Shown here: piece by piece, positions 41,449 to 50,475 of the stretch
Layout: each line of letters begins with the position of its first letter
Position numbering within the stretch: position 1 is the first letter of the stretch
From: Streptomyces sp. NBC_00775
GTDB taxonomy: Bacteria > Actinomycetota > Actinomycetes > Streptomycetales > Streptomycetaceae
Direction: 5' to 3'
Length of the DNA stretch: 64,000 nt
Assembly (NCBI RefSeq): GCF_036347135.1
Contig: NZ_CP108938.1
Coordinates: 1,550,001 to 1,614,000, forward strand
Notes under the pieces: model-generated
Database searches by the model: none
Seen by the model: the letters and a program-made list of their open reading frames with translations, nothing else
What the model was told of the DNA's origin: nothing
Program-made: the position numbers and the translations under genes

Positions 41449-42468
41449 TCAGGCGGTGTTCGCTGTGCGCCGCTGGACCAGGACCGCGGCGACGATGATC
41501 GCGCCCTTGGCGATCTGCTGGACGTCGCTCTGGAGGTTGTTCAGCGCGAAGATGTTGGTGATCGTCGTGAAGATCAGGACGCCGAGCACGGAGCCGGTGA
41601 TGGTGCCGCGGCCGCCGCTCAGCAGCGTGCCGCCGATGATCGCCGCCGCGATCGCGTCGAGTTCGTACAGGTTGCCGTTGGTGTTCTGACCCGAGCCGGA
41701 CAGGATGATCAGCAGGAAGGCGGCGATGCCGCAGCACAGTCCGGAGAGCAGATAGAGGTACAGCCGCTGGCGCCGTACGTCGATGCCGGCGAGCCGGGCC
41801 GCCTCCGCGTTGCCGCCGACGGCGATCGTGCGGCGGCCGAAGGTGGTGCGGTTGAGGATCAGCCAGCCGATCACGGTGACAACGGCGAAGACGAGTACCA
41901 GGGGCGGTATGCCGAGGACGTACGAGTCGCGCTCGCCGAGCTTCAGGATCCCGTTGACGCTGACGATCTGGGTCTTGCCGTCGGTGATCTGGAGTGCGAG
42001 TCCGCGGGCCGAGGCGAGCATGGCGAGGGTGGCGATGAACGGAACCATCCCGCCGTACGCGATGAGCACGCCGTTGACCAGGCCGCAGCCGACGCCGACG
42101 AGCACCGCGGTGAAGAGGATGCCGGCGAAACCGTACTCTTGGGTGGCGACCGTGGTCGCCCACACCGAGGAGAGCGCGACGATCGCGCCGACCGACAGGT
42201 CGATGCCGCCGGAGGTGATGACGAAGGTCATGCCGACGGTGACGACACCGATCACCGAGGCCTGGGTGAGGACGAGTTGGAGGTTGCGGGTGTCGAGGAA
42301 CTCGTCGGGTTTGGTGATGCCGCCGATGACGATCAGGGCGGCGAGTACGCCGAGGAGCGAGAGGGTACGGACGTCGGCGGCGGCCGCGAGCGTGCGCCAC
42401 GGGGCGTGTTCCTTGAGCGGTGACACCTTGGGGGTGTCATCCCTGGGCGGGGATACGGGCTGCGTCAC
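41449..42468 (-). CDS. sugar ABC transporter permease (RbsC-like)
   Basis: 339-residue integral membrane protein with about 8-10 helices: LGVLAALIVIGGITKPDEFL, TVGMTFVITSGGIDLSVGAI (conserved RbsC loop), NGVLIAYGGMVPFIATLAML, AIAAAIIGGTLLSGGRGTIT. It forms the channel of the importer with the ATPase. ATG 42468 overlaps the ATPase stop (ATGA), so the two are translationally coupled. It precedes the binding-protein gene by 52 nt. Confidence 0.92.
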   Translation of the reverse strand: MTQPVSPPRDDTPKVSPLKEHAPWRTLAAAADVRTLSLLGVLAALIVIGGITKPDEFLDTRNLQLVLTQASVIGVVTVGMTFVITSGGIDLSVGAIVALSSVWATTVATQEYGFAGILFTAVLVGVGCGLVNGVLIAYGGMVPFIATLAMLASARGLALQITDGKTQIVSVNGILKLGERDSYVLGIPPLVLVFAVVTVIGWLILNRTTFGRRTIAVGGNAEAARLAGIDVRRQRLYLYLLSGLCCGIAAFLLIILSGSGQNTNGNLYELDAIAAAIIGGTLLSGGRGTITGSVLGVLIFTTITNIFALNNLQSDVQQIAKGAIIVAAVLVQRRTANTA

Positions 42469-44003
42469 GACGCCGGGCTCCCTTCATCGGCCACCGGGCT
42501 TCCTTCCATGACGAGATCGAGTACACGGTGTTCGTCGAGTTCGCGGGCGGGCGCCGTATGGACGACGCGCCCCTCGCGAAGCACCAGGACGCGGTCGGCG
42601 AGCCCCAGCACTTCGGGCACTTCGCTGGAGACCAGCAGCACGGCGAGCCCTTCGTCGGCGAGGCGGCGGATCACCGCGTACAGCTCGGCGCGGGCGCCGA
42701 CGTCGACCCCTCGGGTGGGTTCGTCGAGAAGCAGCACGCGGCAGCCGCGCAGCAGCCAGCGCGCCAGGACGGCCTTCTGCTGGTTGCCGCCGGACAGCGT
42801 CCGGACCGACACCGACGGGTTGTCGGGGCGCAGGGACAGCTCGCGTGTCGCCGCCCGCGCCGCGCCGCGTTCGGCGCGCCGGTCGATCCAACCCCCGTAC
42901 GCGAAGCGGGACATGGAGGACACCGACACATTGCGGGTGACGGACTCCAGCATCAGCAGGCCCTGCGCCTTGCGTTCCTCGGGGGCGAGCCCGAGTCCGG
43001 CGCGGACGGCGGCGCGAACGCTGCCGGGGCGCAACACGCGGCCGTTCAGGCTCACTTGACCGGCCGTCGACTTACGGGCTCCGTAGATCGTCTCCAGGAT
43101 CTCGGAGCGGCCGGAGCCGACAAGTCCGGCCAGTCCGACGATCTCGCCGGGACGCAGATCGAGATCGAGCGGCGCGAACTCGCCTTCGCGGGCGAGACCT
43201 CGGACCGTGAGGACGGGCTCACCGGGTGGCCGTGACCGGGGCCGTTCCGGGAAGACGTACTCGACATTGCGCCCCGTCATCAGCGCCACGACCTCGCGCG
43301 TCGGTGTGGACTTCGCGGGGAGTCCGCCCGCCACGGCGCGCCCGTCCTTCAGCACGGTCACGCGGTCGCCGATGCGGCGGATCTCCTCCAGACGGTGCGA
43401 GATGTAGACGACGGCGACTCCGTCCGCGGTCAGATCGCCCACGATGCGGAAGAGGTTGTCGACCTCGTCGGGGTCGAGGGCCGCGGACGGTTCGTCCATG
43501 ACGATCAGGCGTACGTCGTGGGAGAGCGCCCGGGCCATGGAGACGATCTGCCGCTGGGCCGCCGACAGCTCGCCGACGAGTCGTGCCGGGTCGATCTCCG
43601 GATGCCCAAGTCGCTTGAGAAGAGCGGCAGTTGATGCCCGTGCGGTCTTTCCTCGTACGACGAAGCCGGCGGCCGTGGGTTCATGGCCGAGGTGGACGTT
43701 CTCGGCGACCGACAGGCCCTCCACCAGGTCGAGTTCCTGGTAGATGGTGGCGATGCCGAGGCGCATGGCGGCGATCGGCGACCTGAGGGTGACCTGTTCA
43801 CCGCGCCAGCCGATGGCGCCGTCGTCGGGCTGGTGGGCGCCGGCCAGGACCTTGATGAGCGTGGATTTTCCGGCGCCGTTCTGGCCGAGCAGGCAGTGCA
43901 CCTCGCCGGCCTGGACGTCGAGGTCGACGCCGTCGAGGGCCCGGACTCCGGGGAAGGACTTGGTGATGCCGGACATGGTGAGCAGCGGTGGTTCTGGTGC
44001 CAT
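42465..44003 (-). CDS. sugar ABC transporter ATP-binding protein (RbsA-like)
   Basis: 512-residue duplicated ABC ATPase. First half: Walker A GQNGAGKSTLI, signature LSAAQRQIV, Walker B LIVMDEPSAALDPDE. Second half: GLVGSGRSEILE (degenerate P-loop, as in RbsA), LSGGNQQKAVLARWL and VLLLDEPTRGVDVGA. It powers import of a monosaccharide or polyol with the permease. Start ATG 44003. The ROK regulator gene lies upstream in the same direction, separated by 197 nt that contain two repeat types (44105-44156 and 44167-44215). Confidence 0.93.
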   Translation of the reverse strand: MAPEPPLLTMSGITKSFPGVRALDGVDLDVQAGEVHCLLGQNGAGKSTLIKVLAGAHQPDDGAIGWRGEQVTLRSPIAAMRLGIATIYQELDLVEGLSVAENVHLGHEPTAAGFVVRGKTARASTAALLKRLGHPEIDPARLVGELSAAQRQIVSMARALSHDVRLIVMDEPSAALDPDEVDNLFRIVGDLTADGVAVVYISHRLEEIRRIGDRVTVLKDGRAVAGGLPAKSTPTREVVALMTGRNVEYVFPERPRSRPPGEPVLTVRGLAREGEFAPLDLDLRPGEIVGLAGLVGSGRSEILETIYGARKSTAGQVSLNGRVLRPGSVRAAVRAGLGLAPEERKAQGLLMLESVTRNVSVSSMSRFAYGGWIDRRAERGAARAATRELSLRPDNPSVSVRTLSGGNQQKAVLARWLLRGCRVLLLDEPTRGVDVGARAELYAVIRRLADEGLAVLLVSSEVPEVLGLADRVLVLREGRVVHTAPARELDEHRVLDLVMEGSPVADEGSPAS

Positions 44004-44104
44004 GACGGTTCCCCTTGGCGGGCGTGCGGGCCGGTTTCAGGGCAGGGCGCTTACAGGGCAAGCGACTTCAGGGCGTGGCAGAGCAGGGCGCTGTACTGGT
44101 GAGG

Positions 44105-44156
44105 TGACATGAGGTAAGTGGCATGAGGTACGTGACGGGAGGTAAGTGACGTGAGG
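44105..44156. repeat. 14-nt tandem repeat, 3.7 copies
   Basis: Imperfect tandem units TGACATGAGGTAAG, TGGCATGAGGTACG, TGACGGGAGGTAAG and a partial TGACGTGAGG at 44105, 44119, 44133 and 44147. They sit between the ROK gene and the ABC operon, in front of the ATPase gene on the minus strand. They could be binding sites of the ROK repressor or simply slippage products. Confidence 0.6.
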
Positions 44157-44166
44157 CTGTACCGGC

Positions 44167-44215
44167 CTCGGGCCTTACGCGGGTGGGAACGCTCGGGGCC
44201 TTACGCGGGTGAGAA
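44167..44215. repeat. 24/25-nt direct duplication at the ROK 3' end
   Basis: CTCGGGCCTTACGCGGGTG then GGAAC (44167-44190) is repeated almost exactly at 44192-44215. The second copy contains the ROK stop codon and last residues. A one-base gain and one substitution distinguish them. It looks like a recent local duplication. Confidence 0.6.
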
Positions 44216-45391
44216 CAGGTGGTCGCTGATGAGCCGGGCCGCGCCGATGACTCCGGCGGTGGGTCCCAACTCTCCGAGGACGATGGGGAGATTGCCGGTC
44301 GCCAGGGGCAGCGACTGGCGGTAGACCTGGGTGCGGATCGCGGCGAGCAGGGTGTGGCCGAGACCCGTCACCCCGCCCCCGATCACCACCAGGCCCGGAT
44401 TGAAGAAGCTGACAAGGCCTGCGATGACCTGACCGGTACGATTGCCGCCCTCGCGGATCAGATCGAGCGCGGTGGCGTCGCCCGCGGCGGCCGCGGCGGC
44501 GACGTCGACGGCGCTGAGGCTGCCGTTGGTCTCCAGCCGCGTCGCGAGTTCCATCGAAAGGCCCTGCTGGGCGGCCTCCGTGGCGTCCCGCGCGAGCGCC
44601 GCGCCGCTGAAGTGGGCTTCCAGACAACCCCGGTTGCCGCAGGCGCACGGTCGCCCGTCGGGCACGGCCTGGATGTGCCCGATGTCGCCGGCGCTGCCCG
44701 TCGTACCGCGGTAGACCTCACCGCCGACGACGATGCCGCAGCCGATGCCCGTGCCGATCTTGACGCAGAGGAAGTCGCCCACGGAGCGTGCGACGCCCGC
44801 GTGCTGCTCCCCCATGGCCATCAGGTTCACGTCGTTGTCGACCATGACCGGACAGCCGAGGTCCTGGCTGAGCGCCTCGCGGACCGGGAAGCCGTCCCAG
44901 CCGGGCATGATCGGCGGTGCGACCGGGACGCCCTCGGGGAAGCGGACGGGGCCGGGTACGCCGATCCCGGCGCCGTCGAACCCCTCCGCGAGTCCTGAGG
45001 TCCTCAACTTGGCGGCCATGGCGAGGACTTGCTCGAAGACCGCGACCGGGCCCTCGCGTACGTCCATGGGCTGGTTGATGTGCCCGAGTACTTCGAGTTC
45101 CGCGTTGGTGACGGCGACGTCGATCGAGGTCGCGCCGATGTCGACGCCCAGGAAGCGCAGGGCGGGCGCGAGCCGGATGTTGTGGGAGCGGCGGCCGCCA
45201 CGGGATGCGGCGAGTCCGTCGGCCACGATCAGGCCCGTCTCCAGCAGCCGGTCCACTTCAACGGCCAGCTTCGACCGGGAGAGGTCGATCTGATCGCCCA
45301 GCTGGGCACGGGAGTTGGGGCCACCGTCGCGCAACAGGCGCAGCAGCCGGGCCTGGTGCGCGTTCGCGGGTCGTGCCGTCATCCGTCTCAC
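44201..45391 (-). CDS. ROK-family transcriptional regulator
   Basis: 396-residue regulator: N-terminal winged helix (QARLLRLLRDGGPNSRAQLG; DLSRSKLAVEVDRLLETGLI), then the ROK sugar-kinase-like domain (FLGVDIGATSIDVAVTNAEL; GAGIGVPGPVRFPEGVPVAP; GTGIGCGIVVGGEVYRG) and the zinc motif CACGNRGCLEAH. It most likely represses the adjacent ABC/sugar operon in the absence of the sugar. GTG 45391 has GGGGAGGGG upstream; an ATG three codons later is possible. Confidence 0.9.
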   Translation of the reverse strand: MRRMTARPANAHQARLLRLLRDGGPNSRAQLGDQIDLSRSKLAVEVDRLLETGLIVADGLAASRGGRRSHNIRLAPALRFLGVDIGATSIDVAVTNAELEVLGHINQPMDVREGPVAVFEQVLAMAAKLRTSGLAEGFDGAGIGVPGPVRFPEGVPVAPPIMPGWDGFPVREALSQDLGCPVMVDNDVNLMAMGEQHAGVARSVGDFLCVKIGTGIGCGIVVGGEVYRGTTGSAGDIGHIQAVPDGRPCACGNRGCLEAHFSGAALARDATEAAQQGLSMELATRLETNGSLSAVDVAAAAAAGDATALDLIREGGNRTGQVIAGLVSFFNPGLVVIGGGVTGLGHTLLAAIRTQVYRQSLPLATGNLPIVLGELGPTAGVIGAARLISDHLFSPA

Positions 45392-45606
45392 GAGCCCCTC
45401 CCCGCCTCAATCGGCTTGCGCCTGCGTCGAGTTCCGGCCACCTCGCCGGTCGTGCTTTCGAGGGGAACGTAGCAGCGGCTGCCGGGAGTGGGAAGAAGTT
45501 GCGCACGAATTGCCGTCAACTTTCTCCACTCACAGGACAAAGCGAGGTCTGCAATCAGCCGCGGAGGCGGCTTACGATCTGCGCATCGATCGGTTCAGGG
45601 GGAAAC

Positions 45607-46806
45607 ATGAACACGGCAGTGGACGCGGCGGAGTACACCGCATCCGACGAGGCAGGGCGCAGAGTCAGCACCCTGGAGCTCTTCTTCGACCTGGTCTTCG
45701 TCTTCACCCTCACCCAGCTCACCGTGCTACTCACCGCCGACCTGTCGTTCGCGACGGCGGCGCGCGTGGCGCTGATCTTCGTGGTGCTGTTCTGGATGTA
45801 CGGCGCGTACGCGTATCTCACCAACCAGGTACCGCCCGACCGGCCTTCGCGGCGGCTCCTCCTGATGCTGGGCATGGGCGCGTTCCTGGTGTGCGCGCTG
45901 GCCATCCCGCGCGCCTTCGACGACGGCGGAGTCGTCTTCGGCCTCGGTTTCCTGGCCGTGGTCCTCGTGCACAGCGCGCTCTACACCCGTAGCCATGGCC
46001 GCGATGTCATCTGGTACGCGGTGCCGAACTCCCTGGCCGCACTGTCGGTCACGGCGGCGGGACTGTTCCACGGCCTCGTCGCCGACGGGCTGTGGCTGCT
46101 CGCGCTGGTGCTGCAGTTCGTCACGCCGTTCATCGCCGAGCACGGTCCGCGGCGCCGGGACGGACGCGACGCCGCGCGGCTGCGCACCCAGTTGGGCGCT
46201 CTCGACCCGGCCCACTTCGTGGAGCGGCACGGGCTGCTGCTGATCGTCGCGTTCGGCGAGTCCGTCATCGCGATCGGCATCGGCATCGGCCATCTGCCGC
46301 TCACGGCGGACCTGTTCGGCGGAGCCTTTCTCGCTCTCGCGCTGGCCGCCGCGCTGTGGTGGACGTACTTCGTGCGCGACGAGCACGGCGCGGAGGTCGC
46401 GTTCACGGCGACGGCGCCGGACCGGCGCTGGCGCCTGGCCATGAACGCCTACTACTACGCCTTCCTGCCCATGCTGCTCGGCATCGCCTACATCGCGGCG
46501 GGTGTGAAGAGGACGCTCGGGCATCTCACCGAGCATCTGCACACCGGTCCTGCTCTCGCGCTCGCGGGCGGGGTCGCCCTGTTCCTCACCGGGGACGTGG
46601 CGTTCCGCGCGGTACTGCGGCTCTTCCCGGTGAGCTACCGCGCGGCGGCCGTGCCCGTCGCCCTGGCCACCGCGCTGCTCGGCATCCGCCTGTCGGCGGT
46701 CGTCGAACTCCTCGCGCTGGTCGGTGTGTTGGTGGCGATGCTGGGCGCGGAGGCTCGGTGGTCACCGTGCCGGCCCGTTGCCGAGTCCCCGGCGGCCGTG
46801 GCCTGA
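45607..46806 (+). CDS. low temperature requirement A (LtrA) family protein
   Basis: 399-residue polytopic membrane protein of the LtrA family (Pfam-type low temperature requirement protein A). Signature STLELFFDLVFVFTLTQLTV near the start, ERHGLLLIVAFGESVIAIGI, and about 10 helices with short loops. The biochemical role is unknown; the name comes from Listeria, where loss reduces low-temperature growth. Start ATG 45607 with AGGGGGAAAC upstream. It converges on the GntR gene with a 51-nt gap. Confidence 0.87.
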   Translation: MNTAVDAAEYTASDEAGRRVSTLELFFDLVFVFTLTQLTVLLTADLSFATAARVALIFVVLFWMYGAYAYLTNQVPPDRPSRRLLLMLGMGAFLVCALAIPRAFDDGGVVFGLGFLAVVLVHSALYTRSHGRDVIWYAVPNSLAALSVTAAGLFHGLVADGLWLLALVLQFVTPFIAEHGPRRRDGRDAARLRTQLGALDPAHFVERHGLLLIVAFGESVIAIGIGIGHLPLTADLFGGAFLALALAAALWWTYFVRDEHGAEVAFTATAPDRRWRLAMNAYYYAFLPMLLGIAYIAAGVKRTLGHLTEHLHTGPALALAGGVALFLTGDVAFRAVLRLFPVSYRAAAVPVALATALLGIRLSAVVELLALVGVLVAMLGAEARWSPCRPVAESPAAVA

Positions 46807-46818
46807 CGGTTTCGCACC

Positions 46819-46856
46819 CTCCAGGAACCGGCCGACCACGCTCCAGGAACCGGCCG
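46819..46856. repeat. 16-nt direct repeat between convergent genes
   Basis: CTCCAGGAACCGGCCG occurs at 46819-46834 and 46841-46856 (22-nt period), filling the gap between LtrA and the GntR stop. Each copy includes the palindromic core CCGG. Possible weak termination element or local duplication. Confidence 0.4.
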
Positions 46857-46857
46857 G

Positions 46858-47532
46858 CTACTTCTCGCGCTCGTGGTACATCTTCCGCGTGTGTTCCGTG
46901 TGGGCGCGCATGACCGCCGTGGCGCGCTGCCCGTCGCGGTCCGCGATCGCCGCGATCAGCTCACGGTGCTCGATCCAGGACTGCCGGCCGCGCTGCCGGG
47001 CGACCGGCGTGTAGTACCAGCGGACACGCCGGTCGACCTGGGCGGCGAGCTCGGCGAGGACCGTGTTGCCGGCGAGCTCCATGACCTTGGCGTGGAGCCG
47101 GGCGTTCATCGCGACCGCGGCGTCCACGTCGTCGGCGGCGACCGCCCGCTCGCCCTCCGCGCACAGCTCTTCGAGTGTGGCTATGGCCTCGCTGCCCGCG
47201 TTGGCGGCGGCGAGCCGGGCGGCTTCGGCCTCCAGGAGCGTACGGACCGTGAGGAGCTGGTCCGCTTCCTCCTCGGTGGGTTCGTGCACGAACGCGCCCT
47301 GGGCGGGCCGCAGATCGACCCAGCCGTCGGTGCTGAGCCGTTGCAGGGCCTCGCGCACGGGCTGCCGGGACACCCCGAGGTGCCCGGCGAGTTCGCTCTC
47401 GACGAGGTGCTGGCCGGGTTGGAGGGCTCGGGTGGTGATGAGTTCGAGCAGTGCTTCGTAGACACGGTCACGCAGCGGACCGGGCCGTTCGAGCTTGGGC
47501 ACCGCTCCCTGCGGCAGTCCTGTCGACAACAT
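46858..47532 (-). CDS. GntR-family regulator with FCD domain
   Basis: 224-residue regulator. N-terminal winged helix (GQHLVESELAGHLGVSRQPV then REALQRL), then an all-helical FCD domain with the metal-ligand pattern (MNARLHAKVME; HRELIAAI; RAHTEHTRKMY), which senses carboxylates in other family members. Start ATG 47532 lies 7 nt from AGGAGG; a GTG one codon earlier is possible. A perfect-looking sigma-70-type promoter lies upstream with a palindrome over the -10 (47569-47605), suggesting self-repression. It may respond to a carboxylate, but its target genes are not proven. Confidence 0.9.
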   Translation of the reverse strand: MLSTGLPQGAVPKLERPGPLRDRVYEALLELITTRALQPGQHLVESELAGHLGVSRQPVREALQRLSTDGWVDLRPAQGAFVHEPTEEEADQLLTVRTLLEAEAARLAAANAGSEAIATLEELCAEGERAVAADDVDAAVAMNARLHAKVMELAGNTVLAELAAQVDRRVRWYYTPVARQRGRQSWIEHRELIAAIADRDGQRATAVMRAHTEHTRKMYHEREK

Positions 47533-47568
47533 CACGGTCCCTCCTGGGCAGCGCCGTCGCCGCGATAG

Positions 47569-47605
47569 GAAAGTCAATTATGAATTGTCTTTCGCCTACA
47601 GTCTA
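47569..47605 (-). promoter_or_regulatory. GntR gene promoter with overlapping palindromic operator
   Basis: On the minus strand -35 TAGACT (47605-47600) and -10 CATAAT (47582-47577) are 17 nt apart. A palindrome with 10-nt arms GAAAGTCAAT/ATTGTCTTTC (one mismatch, spacer TATGA) at 47569-47593 covers the -10. This is the classic layout for autoregulation by a GntR dimer. Confidence 0.6.
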
Positions 47606-47678
47606 CGGCGCACAAACGCCGGGAGGCACAGGAGTTGGGCTTGTCGCATGGGGCCCTGTGAGGGATCGTACGAGCAGC

Positions 47679-48626
47679 TCACGGGCAGCGGACGACCTGG
47701 CCCGCGTACGACAGGTTTCCGCCGAAGCCGAACAGCAGGACGGGGTCGCCCGAGGAGATCTCCCCGCGCTCGACGAGCTTGGAGAAGGCGAGCGGAATGC
47801 TCGCGGCGGACGTGTTCCCCGAGTCGGTGACATCCCGTGCGACGACGGCGTTCACGGCGCCGATCTTCCCGGCGAGGGGCTCGATGATGCGCAGGTTCGC
47901 CTGGTGCAGTACGACTCCGGCGAGCTCCTCGGGGGCGAAGCCCGCGCGCTCGCAGGCCTTGCGCGCGATCGACGGCAGCTGGGTCGTCGCCCAGCGGTAG
48001 ACGCTCTGCCCCTCCTGCGCGAACCTCGACGGCGTGCCCTCGATGCGCACCGCGTGCCCCATCTCGGGCACCGAGCCCCACAGCACCGGACCGATGCCGG
48101 GCTCCTCTCCGGAAGGACAGGCCTCGACGACGGCGGCTCCCGCCCCGTCCCCGACCAGCACGCACGTCGTGCGGTCGGTCCAGTCCGTCACGTCGGACAT
48201 CTTGTCGGCGCCGATCACCAGCGCCCGGGTCGCCGCACCCGCGCGCACGGTGTGGTCGGCGGTGGCGAGGGCGTGTGTGAAGCCCGCGCAGACGACGTTG
48301 ACGTCCATGGCGGCGGGGGACGGGATGCCGAGGCGGGCGGAGACCCGGGCGGCCATGTTCGGGGAGCGGTCGACGGCCGTGGAGGTGGCGACCAGGACCA
48401 GATCGATGTCGGCCGGAACAAGGCCCGCCGCCGCGAGTGCCTTGGCGGCGGCGTGCGCGGCCAGCTCGTCGACCGGCTCGTCGGGCCCGGCGATATGGCG
48501 GGTGCGGATACCCACCCGGCTCCTGATCCACTCGTCGTTGGTGTCGACCAGGCCCGCCAGGTCCTCGTTGGTGAGTACCTTGGCGGGCTGGTAATGGCCG
48601 ACGGCGGCGATCCGTGAGCCGTTCAT
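47679..48626 (-). CDS. 3-oxoacyl-ACP synthase III (FabH-like)
   Basis: 315-residue ketosynthase III. Catalytic triad regions: Cys in MDVNVVCAGFTHALA, His in GVVLHQANLRIIEPL, Asn in DSGNTSAASIPLAF. Start MNGSRIAAVGHYQPAKVLTN is typical. It joins acyl-CoA to malonyl-ACP, either in fatty-acid priming or in a secondary pathway. A stand-alone second FabH is common in Streptomyces. It precedes the GntR gene on the same strand (146 nt). Confidence 0.9.
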   Translation of the reverse strand: MNGSRIAAVGHYQPAKVLTNEDLAGLVDTNDEWIRSRVGIRTRHIAGPDEPVDELAAHAAAKALAAAGLVPADIDLVLVATSTAVDRSPNMAARVSARLGIPSPAAMDVNVVCAGFTHALATADHTVRAGAATRALVIGADKMSDVTDWTDRTTCVLVGDGAGAAVVEACPSGEEPGIGPVLWGSVPEMGHAVRIEGTPSRFAQEGQSVYRWATTQLPSIARKACERAGFAPEELAGVVLHQANLRIIEPLAGKIGAVNAVVARDVTDSGNTSAASIPLAFSKLVERGEISSGDPVLLFGFGGNLSYAGQVVRCP

Positions 48627-48783
48627 GAGTGGTCCCCCTCGTTGCCTTGGGTAGCGGGATCCACCAGTCTGATCAGTGACTCGCGGGTACGGCGGCAGGT
48701 GATGCCACAGGAAAGGGGCGCCAGGCTTGTCGGCTTCTGTCAGACCCTCGGACGCCCGAACACCGTCCGTACGTGTGCCTGGA

Positions 48784-48918
48784 TCACCCTGTGAACAATT
48801 GCTTCGCTTTCAGCACAAGTTCGTACACTCCGTAACCGAGCGGAGCGCCCACCCAGAGCCAGGCGAAGACGATCAACGGCCTCCGGTCAGGCGGACTCTG
48901 GCTGCTGCTGTTCGACAT
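48784..48918 (-). CDS. OFA MFS transporter small subunit, 44 aa
   Basis: 44-residue single-helix protein, MSNSSSQSPPDRRPLIVFAW at the start, continuing LWVGAPLGYGVYELVLKAKQ. This matches the small-subunit family found next to some OFA transporters. Its start (48918) lies 32 nt inside the end of the transporter gene in another frame, so the two overlap and are probably co-translated. It likely binds the transporter in the membrane. Confidence 0.75.
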   Translation of the reverse strand: MSNSSSQSPPDRRPLIVFAWLWVGAPLGYGVYELVLKAKQLFTG

Positions 48919-50218
48919 CGACGGCCTCCCTCGGTGCGGGAATATGGTGCCGGACATGGACGGGTCGTACGAGCTCGTTGGCGACGAAGCCGACGGCGAG
49001 CAGGCCGATCATGATCAGGAACGAGAGGCCGTAGAGGGACGAGCCGTGCTTGCCCGCCGCCTCCTGGTGGTCCGCGATCCAGTTGACGATCAGCGGGCCC
49101 AGGACGCCCGCCGTGGACCACGCGGTGAGCAGCCGGCCGTGGATCGCGCCGACCTGGTAGGTGCCGAAGAGATCCTTCAGGTACGCGGGGATCGTCGCGA
49201 AGCCGCCCCCGTAGAACGAGAGGATCACCAGCGCGCAGAGGATGAACAGCGGCTTCGAGGAGTCCCCGAACCAGGCGATGAGCGCGTACATCAGCGCGCC
49301 GACCCCGAGATAGACCCGGTAGATGTTCTTGCGCCCGATCAGGTCGGACGTCGAGGACCAGCCGATACGGCCCGCCATGTTGGCGGCCGACAGCAGCGCG
49401 ACGAATCCGGCGGCCGCGGAGACGGACACGGGCGTGGAGGTGTCCGCGAAGAAGTCCGTGATCATCGGGGCGGCCTTCTCCAGGATGCCGATGCCCGCGG
49501 TCACGTTCATGCAGAGCACGACCCACAGGCACCAGAACTGCGGGGTGCGTACGGCGTTCCGGGCGGACACCTGCACACCGTCCAGCGAGCTGGGGCCGGA
49601 CGCGACCGGCTTCTCGGTGCGCGGCACCCGCACCAGCAGGACACCGAGCGACATGAAGACGGCGTACGTCAGCCCGTGCACGAGGAACGCCTTCGCGATC
49701 CCGGAGGAGTCGGAGCCGAACGACTTCAGCATCTGCGTGGACCACGGTGAGGCGATCAGCGCGCCGCCGCCGAAGCCCATGATCGCGATGCCGGTGGCCA
49801 TGCCGGGCCTGTCCGGGAACCACTTGATCAGGGTCGAGACGGGCGAGATGTAGCCGATGCCGAGGCCGATCCCGCCGACGAAGCCGTAGCCGAAGACGAT
49901 CAGCCAGTACTGCTCGGTGGCCGCGCCGAGCGAGGCGATCAGGAAGCCGGAGGAGAAGCAGATCAGGGCGACGGTCATCGCCCAGCGCGGCCCGTTGCGC
50001 TCGACGAGCGTGCCGCCGAACGCGGCCGACAGGCCGAGCATGACGATGCCGAGCTGGAAGGGCAGAGCGCTCTCGGTTCCGCTGAGGTCGAGCGCGGATT
50101 CGAGCGGCGGTTTGTAGACGCTCCAGGCGTAGGCCTGACCGATGGAGAGATGGACCGACAGAGCGGCCGGCGGGACGAGCCAGCGGCTCCAACCGGGCGG
50201 TGCGACAGGGGGGCTCAT
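48887..50218 (-). CDS. OFA-family MFS transporter, copy 3
   Basis: 443-residue 12-helix transporter of the oxalate/formate type. Features: SVHLSIGQAYAWSVYKPPLE, FVGGIGLGIGYISPVSTLIK, WFPDRPGMATGIAIMGFGGG, ILSFYGGGFATIPAYLKDLF, and GRLLTAWSTAGVLGPLIVN. It differs from the tandem pair at 23-26 kb (no N-terminal VTDxxGRVYR block) and has its own small subunit downstream. Start ATG 50218; upstream frame to 50404 is not conserved. It is divergent from panE, 257 nt apart. Confidence 0.9.
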   Translation of the reverse strand: MSPPVAPPGWSRWLVPPAALSVHLSIGQAYAWSVYKPPLESALDLSGTESALPFQLGIVMLGLSAAFGGTLVERNGPRWAMTVALICFSSGFLIASLGAATEQYWLIVFGYGFVGGIGLGIGYISPVSTLIKWFPDRPGMATGIAIMGFGGGALIASPWSTQMLKSFGSDSSGIAKAFLVHGLTYAVFMSLGVLLVRVPRTEKPVASGPSSLDGVQVSARNAVRTPQFWCLWVVLCMNVTAGIGILEKAAPMITDFFADTSTPVSVSAAAGFVALLSAANMAGRIGWSSTSDLIGRKNIYRVYLGVGALMYALIAWFGDSSKPLFILCALVILSFYGGGFATIPAYLKDLFGTYQVGAIHGRLLTAWSTAGVLGPLIVNWIADHQEAAGKHGSSLYGLSFLIMIGLLAVGFVANELVRPVHVRHHIPAPREAVDVEQQQPESA

Positions 50219-50475
50219 GATCCCGAACGATAGGAAGCGGTTGTCCGATGGGGAAGTCGCACGGCGGAAACTGGTCGACCGTATGCGATGAGCGGTACTC
50301 CTGGCGCGACGAACGGTCGGTGGAGCCGGACGGACGGCCCCGAGGCCGCCGTACAAAAGCCCCCCCCCGGGTACCGCCCGACCTCTTGCTGCCACCCCTT
50401 CCATCCTGTAGACAATATTCCGTCGACAAAGTTCGGCAGCCCCTCGGTACCCTCGACCGAACGGAGCGCCACACA

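Noticed and set aside
50408..50430. TGTAGACA/GTCGACA inverted repeat upstream of panE as a second GntR site
   Set aside because: The arms differ from the GntR promoter palindrome and the match is too weak to list as a site.
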